Origin: Candidatus Rokuibacteriota bacterium
GTDB taxonomy: Bacteria > JAUVQV01
DNA: 5,570 nucleotides
NCBI GenBank assembly: GCA_030609125.1
Contig: JAUWCW010000153.1
Coordinates: 1-5,570, forward strand
Reading direction: 5' to 3'
A model generated the notes under the pieces. It was given only the letters and a program-made list of their open reading frames with translations, was not told the DNA's origin and searched no databases. Of this stretch, positions 1-5,544 are shown piece by piece (the first letter of the stretch is position 1; every line of letters begins with the position of its first letter). The position numbers and the translations under genes are program-made.

Positions 1-1463
1 GCAAAATCGTTGTAAGCCATAAGGGTCACGATCGTCGAGATCCTGACCCGCTTTTCGAAGACCCGCGGCAGGACCCTGCCTGTGAACCTCAGCCCCTCCC
101 TGCCGCCCGAAGGGGCGAGTGAACAGAGGCGGGCGGCGAAGAGAAGACGGTACTTCAGGCTGATCGGGTCTGTCTCGTTGGACCGCTTCCAGAAATCGGC
201 TTTCCACATGGCGTCGAGCTTCCGGTAGATGGCGTCGAAGGAGTACACCTCCCGCATCACCTTCCGGAACCCCGCCTGGAGCTCCTCCACGCTCAAGCGC
301 GCGGGCTGGAAGACCACCTTCGTCCCGTCGTACCTGCTCCAGTCCCGGTGGAGGATGCGGCCCTCCTTTTCGAGCCGCTCGTAGAGTCTCGTCCCCGGAA
401 AGGGCGTGAGAACGTTGATCAGCGGCATCAGCAGTCCCGCCTCGTCGATGAAGGCGACGAGCTCGTCGAAGGAGGCGGGGGTGTCGAAGTCGTACCCCAG
501 CACGAAGGACCCGTGGACCATGATCCCGTGAGACTGGATCTTCCCGATGGCATCGAGGTAGTCGTGCTTCAGGTTGACCTTCTTGCCCATGGCGGCCAGG
601 TTCCGCTCGGAGATCGATTCGAGGCCCACCAGGATGGCGCCGCACCCCGCCTCTTTCATCAGGGCGAGAAGCTCGTCGTCACGGGAGACGTTGATCGAGC
701 CCTGGCAGGACCAGTTCAGGTTGTACGGCTTCAGGGCCCGAAAGAGCTCCCGGGCGTATTTCCGGTTCGCGATGATGTTGTCGTCGACGAAAAAGATGGA
801 TTTCTTCTTGTAGAGGTTGCTCGATCCGCGGATCCCTTTTACTTCTTCGACCACCTGTTCGACGGTCTTGCTTCGAAGCCGCTGCCCGTCGAAGGCCGAG
901 ACGGAGCAGAACTCGCAGTCGAAGGGACACCCCTTCGTGGTCTGGAGAAGGTCGACGAAGTATTTTCCCCGGGTGAGGGCATCTCTCGACGGTGGGGGCG
1001 ACGCGGTCAGGTCGGAAGCTCCTCCCGACCGGTAGATGCGCTTCATCTTCCCCGCCTCCGCGTCCCTGAGAAGTCCCTCCCACAGCCCCTCGGCCTCGCC
1101 GACGACCACGGCGTCGCAGCGCTCCATGGCCTCCTCGGGGAGCATGGAGGGATGGATGCCACCGATGACCGTCTTCACCCCTTGTTCCCGGTAGGCCGCC
1201 GCGATCTCGTACGCCCGGGGGGCGAACATGGTCCTCGCGGTGATCCCGACGAGATCGGCGGGCCAGTCGTAGTCGATCTCCTCGATGTTCTCGTCGAAGA
1301 TCCTCACCTTGTGCTTTGCCGGCGTGAGCGACGCCAGTGTCGGGGCGGCCAGCAGGTACGAGAAGTACTTCTTCGAAAAGAGAAACTTCTTGTAGAAGGA
1401 GTAGTCGTAAAAGCTCTTCTCCCCTTCCACGGCGTTATTCGGTATGACGAGGGCAATATTCAT
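1..1463 (-). CDS. B12-binding-domain-type radical SAM enzyme (partial, C-terminus beyond window)
   Basis: This frame is open from the ATG at 1463 to the window edge, giving at least 487 codons. Residues about 1-140 resemble the Rossmann-like cobalamin-binding domain found in front of many radical SAM enzymes: GGIHPS at 101-106, then DAVVVGEAEG at 117-126. The radical SAM core starts near 172, and the 4Fe-4S ligands are Cys179, Cys183 and Cys186 in GCPFDCEFC (CxxxCxxC). Other core signs are FFVDDNI (about 224-230), ILVGLES (277-283) and TPFPGTRLYERL (353-364). By family, such enzymes cleave S-adenosylmethionine and many are cobalamin-dependent methylases or ring-forming enzymes; the substrate cannot be read here. 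No DxHxxG cobalamin-histidine motif is visible, which is common in this group. The start codon overlaps the permease stop (ATGA), and a GAGGAGG lies 11 bases upstream, so translational coupling is likely. The radical SAM assignment is firm; the specific reaction is unknown. Confidence 0.93.
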   Translation of the reverse strand, partial: MNIALVIPNNAVEGEKSFYDYSFYKKFLFSKKYFSYLLAAPTLASLTPAKHKVRIFDENIEEIDYDWPADLVGITARTMFAPRAYEIAAAYREQGVKTVIGGIHPSMLPEEAMERCDAVVVGEAEGLWEGLLRDAEAGKMKRIYRSGGASDLTASPPPSRDALTRGKYFVDLLQTTKGCPFDCEFCSVSAFDGQRLRSKTVEQVVEEVKGIRGSSNLYKKKSIFFVDDNIIANRKYARELFRALKPYNLNWSCQGSINVSRDDELLALMKEAGCGAILVGLESISERNLAAMGKKVNLKHDYLDAIGKIQSHGIMVHGSFVLGYDFDTPASFDELVAFIDEAGLLMPLINVLTPFPGTRLYERLEKEGRILHRDWSRYDGTKVVFQPARLSVEELQAGFRKVMREVYSFDAIYRKLDAMWKADFWKRSNETDPISLKYRLLFAARLCSLAPSGGREGLRFTGRVLPRVFEKRVRISTIVTLMAYNDF

Positions 1464-2641
1464 CTGATGAAGAGCCTCCTCACCAGCCCTTCGGCGCCCT
1501 GGTCGACGGCGAGCATCAGGGCCAGGCAGATCACGGCGCTCACGGAGGCGACGATGAAGATCTCCGCCCCCAGGAGGCGGGCGACCGTCATGCGCCGGCA
1601 GCCGATCTTGAAAATCGTCTGCAGCTCTCTCTGGCGCAGGCGCAGCGACAGCGCGAAGACGAGGATGACCGCCAGCAGGGTCGCTCCGCCCACGACGAGG
1701 ATCACCGCGTCGAGAACGTTCTTGATGCGGAAGATGTTCTGCAGGAGCCCGTCGATCACCTCCTCGGGCCGCACGATCTGGTAGCGCTCCTCTTTCGAGA
1801 GATAGCGCCCCCGCAGGATCGTCCCCGACTTCTCGTCGTAGGGAACGGCCGTCACCGCCGTGATCGGGTAGGTCGTCAGGTCGCCGTGGAAGTGGAAGGA
1901 GTCGAGGTTCTCGTCGGTGATCTCCATGTAGTGCAGGAGCTTGGCGTTGGCGGCGACGTTGGAGTCCGTCTTCTTGAGGATGACCGAGGAGTCCTTCGTT
2001 TTCGTCACGTCCTCGTGGCCGTGGCCCAGCCCCTGTATGACCCAGGCCGTCTTCAGGTCGACGAAGACCGCCATGTCGTCCGCGGTGTGGGTCCGCCGCA
2101 GAACGCCGGCGACGCGCATCTTCAGCGGGTAGATGCCGGCGATGTCGAACAGGGTCTCCGGCGAGGAGATGAGGTCGTCCCCGGGGCTGAGCTCAAGTTT
2201 CTCCGCCGCCGCCGCCCCGACGACACAGTCCCCCAGAAGGGCCAGCGATCTCCCCTCGGCCACCTCCAGCCCCCTGAAGTCGAAGTAGTCGAGGGTCGTG
2301 CCGACGATGGGAAAACCCCGGGCCTTGAAGCGCACGTAGAGGGGGATGGCAGCGGCCAGCTCGGAATCCCATATCCTTTCCGCGGCCTCCATGTCGATCA
2401 GCTCCGGCACCTCGTCCCCGAAATAGAGGCTGTTCATCACCAGGTCGAGGGAACTGCCCCTGGCGCCGATGACCAGGGGCGTCGTCGCTGCCCGGGAGAG
2501 GAGCTGGCGCTCGCTCTCCCCGAGAAGCAGCTGCAGCGCCAGGGGGAGAAAGGCGATGAGGGTGACGCAGGCCACGATGGTGGCCGTCTTCGCCTTGTTG
2601 TAGGTGACGTAGCGCCAGGCAATGTACAGGCTGTCGATCAT
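1460..2641 (-). CDS. FtsX/MacB-like ABC transporter permease, 393 aa
   Basis: This is the membrane subunit of the ABC transporter encoded with the ATPase just upstream. The N-terminus (SLYIAWRYVTYNKAKT) is the typical amphipathic lead-in of FtsX-like permeases, followed by TM1 at about 20-41. Residues about 45-305 form a large non-cytoplasmic domain of the MacB periplasmic-core type. TM2 lies at about 310-334. A cytoplasmic coupling segment follows (LRQRELQTIFKIGCRR, about 335-350), matching the R..El..l..lG pattern that contacts the ATPase. TM3 is at about 357-379, and the protein stops at 393. Standard FtsX/LolC/MacB permeases have a fourth helix, and none is visible here. The family moves lipids, lipoproteins or peptides, or transmits force to periplasmic enzymes; the substrate here is unknown. 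The ATG overlaps the ATPase stop by ATGA, with a GGGAGGAG just upstream. Confidence 0.9.
   Translation of the reverse strand: MIDSLYIAWRYVTYNKAKTATIVACVTLIAFLPLALQLLLGESERQLLSRAATTPLVIGARGSSLDLVMNSLYFGDEVPELIDMEAAERIWDSELAAAIPLYVRFKARGFPIVGTTLDYFDFRGLEVAEGRSLALLGDCVVGAAAAEKLELSPGDDLISSPETLFDIAGIYPLKMRVAGVLRRTHTADDMAVFVDLKTAWVIQGLGHGHEDVTKTKDSSVILKKTDSNVAANAKLLHYMEITDENLDSFHFHGDLTTYPITAVTAVPYDEKSGTILRGRYLSKEERYQIVRPEEVIDGLLQNIFRIKNVLDAVILVVGGATLLAVILVFALSLRLRQRELQTIFKIGCRRMTVARLLGAEIFIVASVSAVICLALMLAVDQGAEGLVRRLFIR
1475..1481 (-). promoter_or_regulatory. Ribosome binding site of the radical SAM gene, inside the permease gene
   Basis: The minus strand reads GAGGAGG, 11 bases before the ATG at 1463. 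The spacing is a little long. It supports this start together with the ATGA overlap, where ribosomes ending the permease could restart directly. Confidence 0.5.
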
Positions 2642-3306
2642 GACCGCTCCTCCCGGCGAAAATCGTGGAAGTCCACGACCCGGTCGAAGCGCGGCAGAAG
2701 CTCGTGGTCGTGGGTCACCGCCAGCAGGGAGGCGCCGTGCTCCTCGACGGCGGCGAAGAGCAGGTCGAGGATCCGCTCCTTGTTCACCGGGTCGAGATTG
2801 CCCGTGGCCTCGTCGGCGAGGATAAGCTTCGGGCCGGGAAGGAGCGCCCGGCAGATGGCGGCACGCTGCCTCTCCCCCTGGGAGAGCTCGTCGGGGTGGC
2901 GGTCGAGATAGACGCCGATCCCCATCTTCCCCGCCAGCTCCCGAGCGCGCTCCCGGACCGGCCCGTCGAGCCGCAGGGCGCCGGTGATCCGGTAGGGATG
3001 GACGATGTTGTCGAAAACGCTGAGGTAGTCGAGAAGCTCGAAGTCCTGGAAGACGAACCCGACGGAGGTGATGCGGTGGTCACGCCGGGCGGCGTCGCCG
3101 AGGGCGCTCACCGTCTCCTCCCCGACGACGACACTTCCCGCCGCCGGCACGAGGATGCCGGCGATGAGGTTCAGAAGAGTCGTCTTCCCCGAGCCGCTGG
3201 GCCCGATGACCGCCACCTTCTCCCCGGCGGCCACGGTAAAGGCGGGAACGCTCAGGCGGAACTCGCCCGCGGGGTAGTGGAATTCGAGCGCGCTGATGTC
3301 GATCAT
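2638..3306 (-). CDS. ABC transporter ATP-binding protein, LolD/MacB/FtsE type, 222 aa
   Basis: This is the cytoplasmic ATPase that powers the adjacent FtsX-like permease, presumably as a homodimer. All nucleotide-binding motifs are intact: Walker A GPSGSGKTT (35-43), Q-loop FVFQDF with Gln87, signature LSQGE (141-145), Walker B LILADE (161-166), D-loop GNLD (169-172) and H-loop His199 in VTHD. The length of about 220 residues and the motif wording fit the LolD/MacB/FtsE branch, which pairs with FtsX-like permeases rather than importers. The start is the only candidate, because an in-frame TGA lies eight codons upstream with no other start codon between. Its ribosome binding site is weak (GGA about 10 bases upstream). 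It is first in a three-gene operon, and I see no clear promoter in the repeat-filled gap before it. Expression could therefore also come from readthrough of the module upstream. Confidence 0.95.
   Translation of the reverse strand: MIDISALEFHYPAGEFRLSVPAFTVAAGEKVAVIGPSGSGKTTLLNLIAGILVPAAGSVVVGEETVSALGDAARRDHRITSVGFVFQDFELLDYLSVFDNIVHPYRITGALRLDGPVRERARELAGKMGIGVYLDRHPDELSQGERQRAAICRALLPGPKLILADEATGNLDPVNKERILDLLFAAVEEHGASLLAVTHDHELLPRFDRVVDFHDFRREERS
2647..2654 (-). promoter_or_regulatory. Ribosome binding site of the permease gene, inside the ATPase gene
   Basis: The minus strand reads GGGAGGAG within the last codons of the ATPase. The GGAGG core lies 7 bases before the permease ATG at 2641. 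This supports the chosen start and tight co-translation with the ATPase. Confidence 0.6.
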
Positions 3307-3321
3307 GTCAGTGTTGTCCGT

Positions 3322-3398
3322 GCCCCCTCACCTTGATCCTCTCCCCTCGGGGTGGAGGGCAGAGCCTGTCCTGAGCGGAGCCGAAGGAGTGAGGGGCC
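3322..3398. repeat. Composite interspersed repeat with palindromic ends, between two operons
   Basis: Two sequence modules lie between 8-base inverted arms, CCCCTCAC (3324-3331) and GTGAGGGG (3389-3396). The first module (3324-3358) contains a GC-rich hairpin, 3338-3345 pairing with 3350-3358 with one bulge. The second (3365-3388) reads CCTGTCCTGAGCGGAGCCGA then AGGA. Both wordings match, from memory, short repeats scattered between genes in many environmental bacteria. The first module recurs at 5545-5570 in this window. It fills most of the 119 bases between the nucleotidyltransferase stop and the ATPase start. A hairpin here could act as an mRNA stabiliser or attenuator, which is inference. 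No gene was seen in this gap. Confidence 0.7.
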
Positions 3399-3425
3399 CG
3401 GTGCTACTGTGCCTTCGCGAACGGG

Positions 3426-3884
3426 TCAATCGTCTTCTTCGTCCAGGCTCTCCAGGCGCTTGACATCGGCAATATCCTGAGCCCTGCCGACAGCCTTCTT
3501 GTTCTTGATGAAGTCACTTTTCCCAAGAACGGCAATCGTAACGCCTTCGATTTCGATGATTTTCCTGTTCTTCCAGGCAGCGTCGTAATCAAGATCGGAA
3601 ACGGAAGTCATAACATCGATGCGGCGCGGCGGGCGGCCTATCTGAACGATAAGGTCCTCTTTTTCGAAGTCGTTCCTTTCGAGGCCTTTCATCGGAGCCC
3701 CGAATTTTTCGAACGCCCTCCAGATTCTTCTGCTGTTTTGCGCCGCCGGCCGAACCCAGAGATCTATATCGCCCGTCGCGCGGGGAAGACCGTGGGCTGC
3801 GAGCGCGTAGGCGCCGACGACGATGAAGTCAACCCGCTCTTCGGCAAACGCGGACAAGATGTCGCGAAAGTCGGGATTCAGCAA
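3426..3884 (-). CDS. Nucleotidyltransferase of the small DxD family (AbiEii/MNT-like fold), 152 aa
   Basis: This is a minimal nucleotidyltransferase domain. The core signature GAYALAAHGLPRATGDIDLW holds the metal-binding pair Asp39 and Asp41, and RRIDVMTS supplies a probable third carboxylate, Asp90 (numbered from the TTG start). A conserved-looking tail follows (KSDFIKNKKAVGRAQDIADV). By fold, such enzymes transfer NMP to protein, RNA or small molecules; relatives include antitoxins and toxins of the MNT and AbiEii types. The target is unknown here. I chose TTG at 3884 because AAGGGGG lies 6 bases before it and the protein then begins LLNPDFRDIL, the usual beginning of this family as I recall it. 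The ATG at 3911 would add nine residues but has no ribosome binding site. The gene starts inside the small gene upstream, overlapping it by 56 bases in another frame. A/T-ending codons look more frequent than in the flanking genes. Confidence 0.85.
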   Translation of the reverse strand: MLNPDFRDILSAFAEERVDFIVVGAYALAAHGLPRATGDIDLWVRPAAQNSRRIWRAFEKFGAPMKGLERNDFEKEDLIVQIGRPPRRIDVMTSVSDLDYDAAWKNRKIIEIEGVTIAVLGKSDFIKNKKAVGRAQDIADVKRLESLDEEDD

Positions 3885-4029
3885 GAGGATCCCCCTTGAA
3901 TGCCCAGGCATCCCGCGCCAGCTGCCACATCATTCCCAGGCGCTCAGCCGGGCTGCGGGACCGCAGGTCGCGCTCGACAGAAGGACCTTCGCCACGAGTG
4001 ACAAAAATCCTAACATTACGTTTTTTCAC
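3829..4029 (-). CDS. Small conserved protein paired with the nucleotidyltransferase, 66 aa
   Basis: No function is known to me. The central part (SPAERLGMMWQLARDAWAFK then GDPLAESRLSRHLVRV, about 26-61) looks like a recurring small protein that I recall directly upstream of nucleotidyltransferases of this type, usually worded PEER..MMW.L..DAWAFKG..LAESRL.RH. It is short and charged, with a helix-like middle, and has no signal peptide or membrane segment. GTG at 4029 is the first in-frame start downstream of the promoter. It sits about where transcription should begin (7 bases after the -10), so the message may be leaderless; no ribosome binding site is present. A longer frame is open up to 4200 but would run into the outer-membrane gene. 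The last 56 bases are shared with the nucleotidyltransferase. A role as an antitoxin-like or regulatory partner is inference from gene order only. The frame is credible and the exact start is uncertain. Confidence 0.65.
   Translation of the reverse strand: MKKRNVRIFVTRGEGPSVERDLRSRSPAERLGMMWQLARDAWAFKGDPLAESRLSRHLVRVCRRAG
3891..3897 (-). promoter_or_regulatory. Ribosome binding site that decides the TTG start of the nucleotidyltransferase
   Basis: The minus strand reads AAGGGGG, 6 bases before TTG at 3884-3882. The upstream ATG at 3911 has only GGCGCGGG in front of it. The site lies inside the coding region of the small upstream gene. Confidence 0.6.
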
Positions 4030-4035
4030 GCTTTT

Positions 4036-4044
4036 ATTATAACA
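4036..4044 (-). promoter_or_regulatory. Extended -10 promoter of the small protein/nucleotidyltransferase module
   Basis: The minus strand reads TGTTATAAT, a perfect sigma-70 extended -10 (TGn plus TATAAT), in an AT-rich patch of otherwise GC-rich DNA. No good -35 is seen at 16-19 bases, which extended -10 promoters can do without. The expected start, about 7 bases downstream, falls at or next to the GTG at 4029. The gap 4030-4087 holds only this site. Confidence 0.65.
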
Positions 4045-4087
4045 TATCAAAACCCGCCGGATGCAGGGAACTATCCCCCTTTCCTGG

Positions 4088-4843
4088 CTACCAGCGGAAA
4101 TTGACACCCAGGACCGGCCCGTGCATGGTGCCGTCCCATTTGTAGCGGTTAATTCCACGGCCGTCCTCGTAATCCTGGTCGAGAACGCGGTAGCCGGCAA
4201 GAAGAGAAACGTTCTTCCAGGGCTGCCAGTCGACGATTCCGACGAGCTGCCAGGTGAAGTCGGTCCCCACGCCGAAGCCGCCGATGTCCCCGCGGGTGGA
4301 AAGTGTCCAGCCGTCGGCGAAACCGAACAGCCACCTTGCGCCGACGATGGGATCCCACCAGCTCTCGTCGAGCCCGCCCTTCGGACCGGGATTCAAGCTG
4401 ACCGTGGAATCCTGCTTCGTGTACCTGAGGCCGGCAAGGAAATCAAAAGCGTGGGCTTCCCTCTTGATGCGGTAGAAACCATCGAATTCGACGATGGTGT
4501 TCTTGAAGTCAATCTCCAGAGTCGGGCCGACAGGGGTCGCCTCATCGATGCCGAGGTTGAGGTAGTCGAGATTGAAGATCAGGCCGAAGCAGCCTTTGCG
4601 GGCCTCGAAATGAGCGGTAAGCACCATGTCGAGATTTTCAACGATGTCGCTGAAGCCGGCGTCGATCGACTGGTCTATGGGCCCGATCCCGATATCCCCA
4701 TCGATGTTGGCCGCCCAGAGGTAGAAGGGCGCCAGGTCGAAGTGCCAGGCGTCGTCCCCCTTGTCACCGGCGGCGAGGGCCGGGGCGCAGACGAGGACCA
4801 TGGCCACGAGTGCTGCCGTCAGTACGAAACCTTTCTTTCTCAT
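4088..4843 (-). CDS. Predicted outer-membrane beta-barrel protein, 251 aa
   Basis: The N-terminus is a Sec signal peptide: MRKK, a hydrophobic stretch 6-20, then APALA with cleavage near 24/25. The mature part is rich in alternating polar/hydrophobic, aromatic-rich strands typical of barrels, for example HFDLAPFYLWAANI (34-47), then segments near 70-100, 105-130, 133-145 and 165-250. It ends GVNFRW, with the aromatic last residue that the BAM assembly machinery usually recognises. At about 227 mature residues it would suit a barrel of roughly 8-12 strands. It looks like a family of uncharacterised barrels with a GDIGIGP...SDIVENLD segment; the substrate or role is unknown. The Cys at 19 does not follow a proper lipobox, so a lipoprotein is unlikely. 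It is preceded by GAGGGG 6 bases before ATG. It is probably its own transcription unit, since a repeat separates it from the HdeD-like gene; no promoter was recognised. Confidence 0.8.
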   Translation of the reverse strand: MRKKGFVLTAALVAMVLVCAPALAAGDKGDDAWHFDLAPFYLWAANIDGDIGIGPIDQSIDAGFSDIVENLDMVLTAHFEARKGCFGLIFNLDYLNLGIDEATPVGPTLEIDFKNTIVEFDGFYRIKREAHAFDFLAGLRYTKQDSTVSLNPGPKGGLDESWWDPIVGARWLFGFADGWTLSTRGDIGGFGVGTDFTWQLVGIVDWQPWKNVSLLAGYRVLDQDYEDGRGINRYKWDGTMHGPVLGVNFRW

Positions 4844-4849
4844 CTTTTT

Positions 4850-4855
4850 CCCCTC
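4850..4855 (-). promoter_or_regulatory. Ribosome binding site of the outer-membrane protein gene
   Basis: The minus strand reads GAGGGG, 6 bases before the ATG at 4843, followed by an A-rich spacer. It supports this start, as does the signal peptide that begins there. Confidence 0.6.
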
Positions 4856-4887
4856 TTCGATTTCACGATTGGAACTCCATGCCGGGC

Positions 4888-4947
4888 CCTTCGACTGTCA
4901 TTCTGAACGCCAGTGAGGAATCTGACGGATCACCCTGGATCCTTCAC
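4888..4947. repeat. Interspersed repeat (TGTCATTCTGAACGC type) overlapping the end of the HdeD-like gene
   Basis: The plus strand reads CCTTCGAC, then TGTCATTCTGAACGCCAGTG, then AGGAATCTGACGGATCA, then a GGATC/GATCC hairpin (4927-4931 with 4938-4942, loop of 6). The wording TCATTCTGA.CG...GA.GAATCT is, from memory, a very common REP-like intergenic repeat in environmental bacteria. It differs from the repeat family at 3322-3398. The last codons and stop (TGA, 4932-4930) of the HdeD-like gene lie inside it, so its insertion probably rewrote that gene's tail. The hairpin at the stop could stabilise or end the transcript; this is inference. Confidence 0.65.
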
Positions 4948-5520
4948 GGCCTCCTCGACGCCCGAAATCCCGCTGCGGGCCGCCAGACCGATGGCGATGA
5001 ACGACCAGCCCCGGAAGAGGATGTGGACCCCCACCAAGGTGCCGATGGCCCAGACGCCGGAGAGGGGCCACTGACGGTAGATAAAGACACCAAGGAGAAA
5101 CCCGAGGGCGCCGCTGAAGACCAGCCAGCCCCAGCCCTTGTGGGGCTTCACCCTGAAGCCGAGAATGATGCTCGAAACGCCTTCGACGAAGAAGTAGACG
5201 GCCAGCAGGAGCGTCAGCGCCGTCAGCCCGAAGACGGGCCGGAAGAACAGGAGCAGGCCGCAAACCACCGTCAGCAGGCCGCTGATGAGGCCGAAGGCGC
5301 CGGAGCCGAAGGAACCGGCCTTGAAGGCGCCGGCAAGGTGGACGAGGCCGGTGATGACGAGCATCGTGCCGACGACGATCGACACGGAGACGCCCGCCAC
5401 CAGGGGGGAGCCGATGGCGAGCATGCCGACGATCACCCCAAGAACTCCCAGGGCGATCAGCCAGCCCGCATTCCTCCTGGCTTCCCTGAGCCAGGAACCT
5501 GGAGCGAGTGCAACGTCCAT
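4930..5520 (-). CDS. HdeD/DUF308 family six-helix membrane protein, 196 aa
   Basis: Six hydrophobic helices are visible at about 18-36, 41-63, 73-93, 97-121, 129-148 and 153-180, arranged as three similar hairpin pairs. This is the architecture and length of the HdeD (DUF308) inner-membrane family. Typical wording includes WLIALGVLGVIVGMLAI at the start of helix 1, the L-x-G-x-V-H-L-A-G-A-F loop after helix 2, and FFVEGVSSIILGF in helix 4. Escherichia coli HdeD is linked to acid resistance at high cell density, but most members have no known function, and nothing around this gene points to acid stress. The start is well supported by AAGGAGG 7 bases upstream. The last residues (EEAVKDPG) are encoded within an interspersed repeat, so the natural end may have been replaced. 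It appears to be monocistronic. Confidence 0.88.
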   Translation of the reverse strand: MDVALAPGSWLREARRNAGWLIALGVLGVIVGMLAIGSPLVAGVSVSIVVGTMLVITGLVHLAGAFKAGSFGSGAFGLISGLLTVVCGLLLFFRPVFGLTALTLLLAVYFFVEGVSSIILGFRVKPHKGWGWLVFSGALGFLLGVFIYRQWPLSGVWAIGTLVGVHILFRGWSFIAIGLAARSGISGVEEAVKDPG

Positions 5521-5527
5521 GTTGAAC

Positions 5528-5534
5528 CCTCCTT
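5528..5534 (-). promoter_or_regulatory. Strong ribosome binding site of the HdeD-like gene
   Basis: The minus strand reads AAGGAGG, 7 bases before the ATG at 5520, close to the consensus. It fixes the start codon and suggests efficient translation. Confidence 0.75.
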
Positions 5535-5544
5535 CTGTCGTTTT

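Noticed and set aside
348-1784. Long open frame on the plus strand, 478 codons
   Set aside because: It lies opposite the radical SAM and permease genes, its translation shows no domain, and such mirror frames are common in GC-rich coding DNA.
3307-3330. Seven-codon leader peptide (GTG ... TGA) before the ATPase
   Set aside because: It is too short to judge and falls in repeat sequence, with no regulatory codon pattern.
1886-3336. Further plus-strand open frames opposite the permease and ATPase
   Set aside because: Their proteins are low-complexity and V/D/G/R-rich without motifs, while the minus-strand frames carry clear ABC signatures.
3414-3421. TTCGCGAA palindrome just after the nucleotidyltransferase stop
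   Set aside because: It is an eight-base palindrome with no loop and no second copy; this is chance in GC-rich DNA.
3885-3911. ATG at 3911 as the start of the nucleotidyltransferase
   Set aside because: It has no ribosome binding site, and the nine extra residues do not resemble the family; the TTG at 3884 has AAGGGGG at good spacing.
4011-4045. TAACAT direct repeats 29 bases apart near the promoter as operator sites
   Set aside because: Six-base repeats in an AT-rich patch are expected by chance, and there is no palindromic extension.
4066-4078. Small hairpin GGGA/TCCC after the outer-membrane protein gene as a terminator
   Set aside because: The stem is only about four pairs with no U-run directly behind it on the minus strand, so it is too weak to call.
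4030-4200. N-terminal extension of the small protein to an ATG at 4200
   Set aside because: The extension would overlap the outer-membrane gene by over 100 bases, looks unlike the conserved core, and starts upstream of the likely promoter.
4781-4795. Lipoprotein signal (Cys19) in the outer-membrane protein
   Set aside because: The residue before Cys is Val rather than Gly, Ala or Ser, and a good APALA signal peptidase I site follows.
4061-4906. Plus-strand open frame of 281 codons
   Set aside because: It mirrors the outer-membrane protein gene, which has a signal peptide, ribosome binding site and barrel pattern; the plus frame has none of these.
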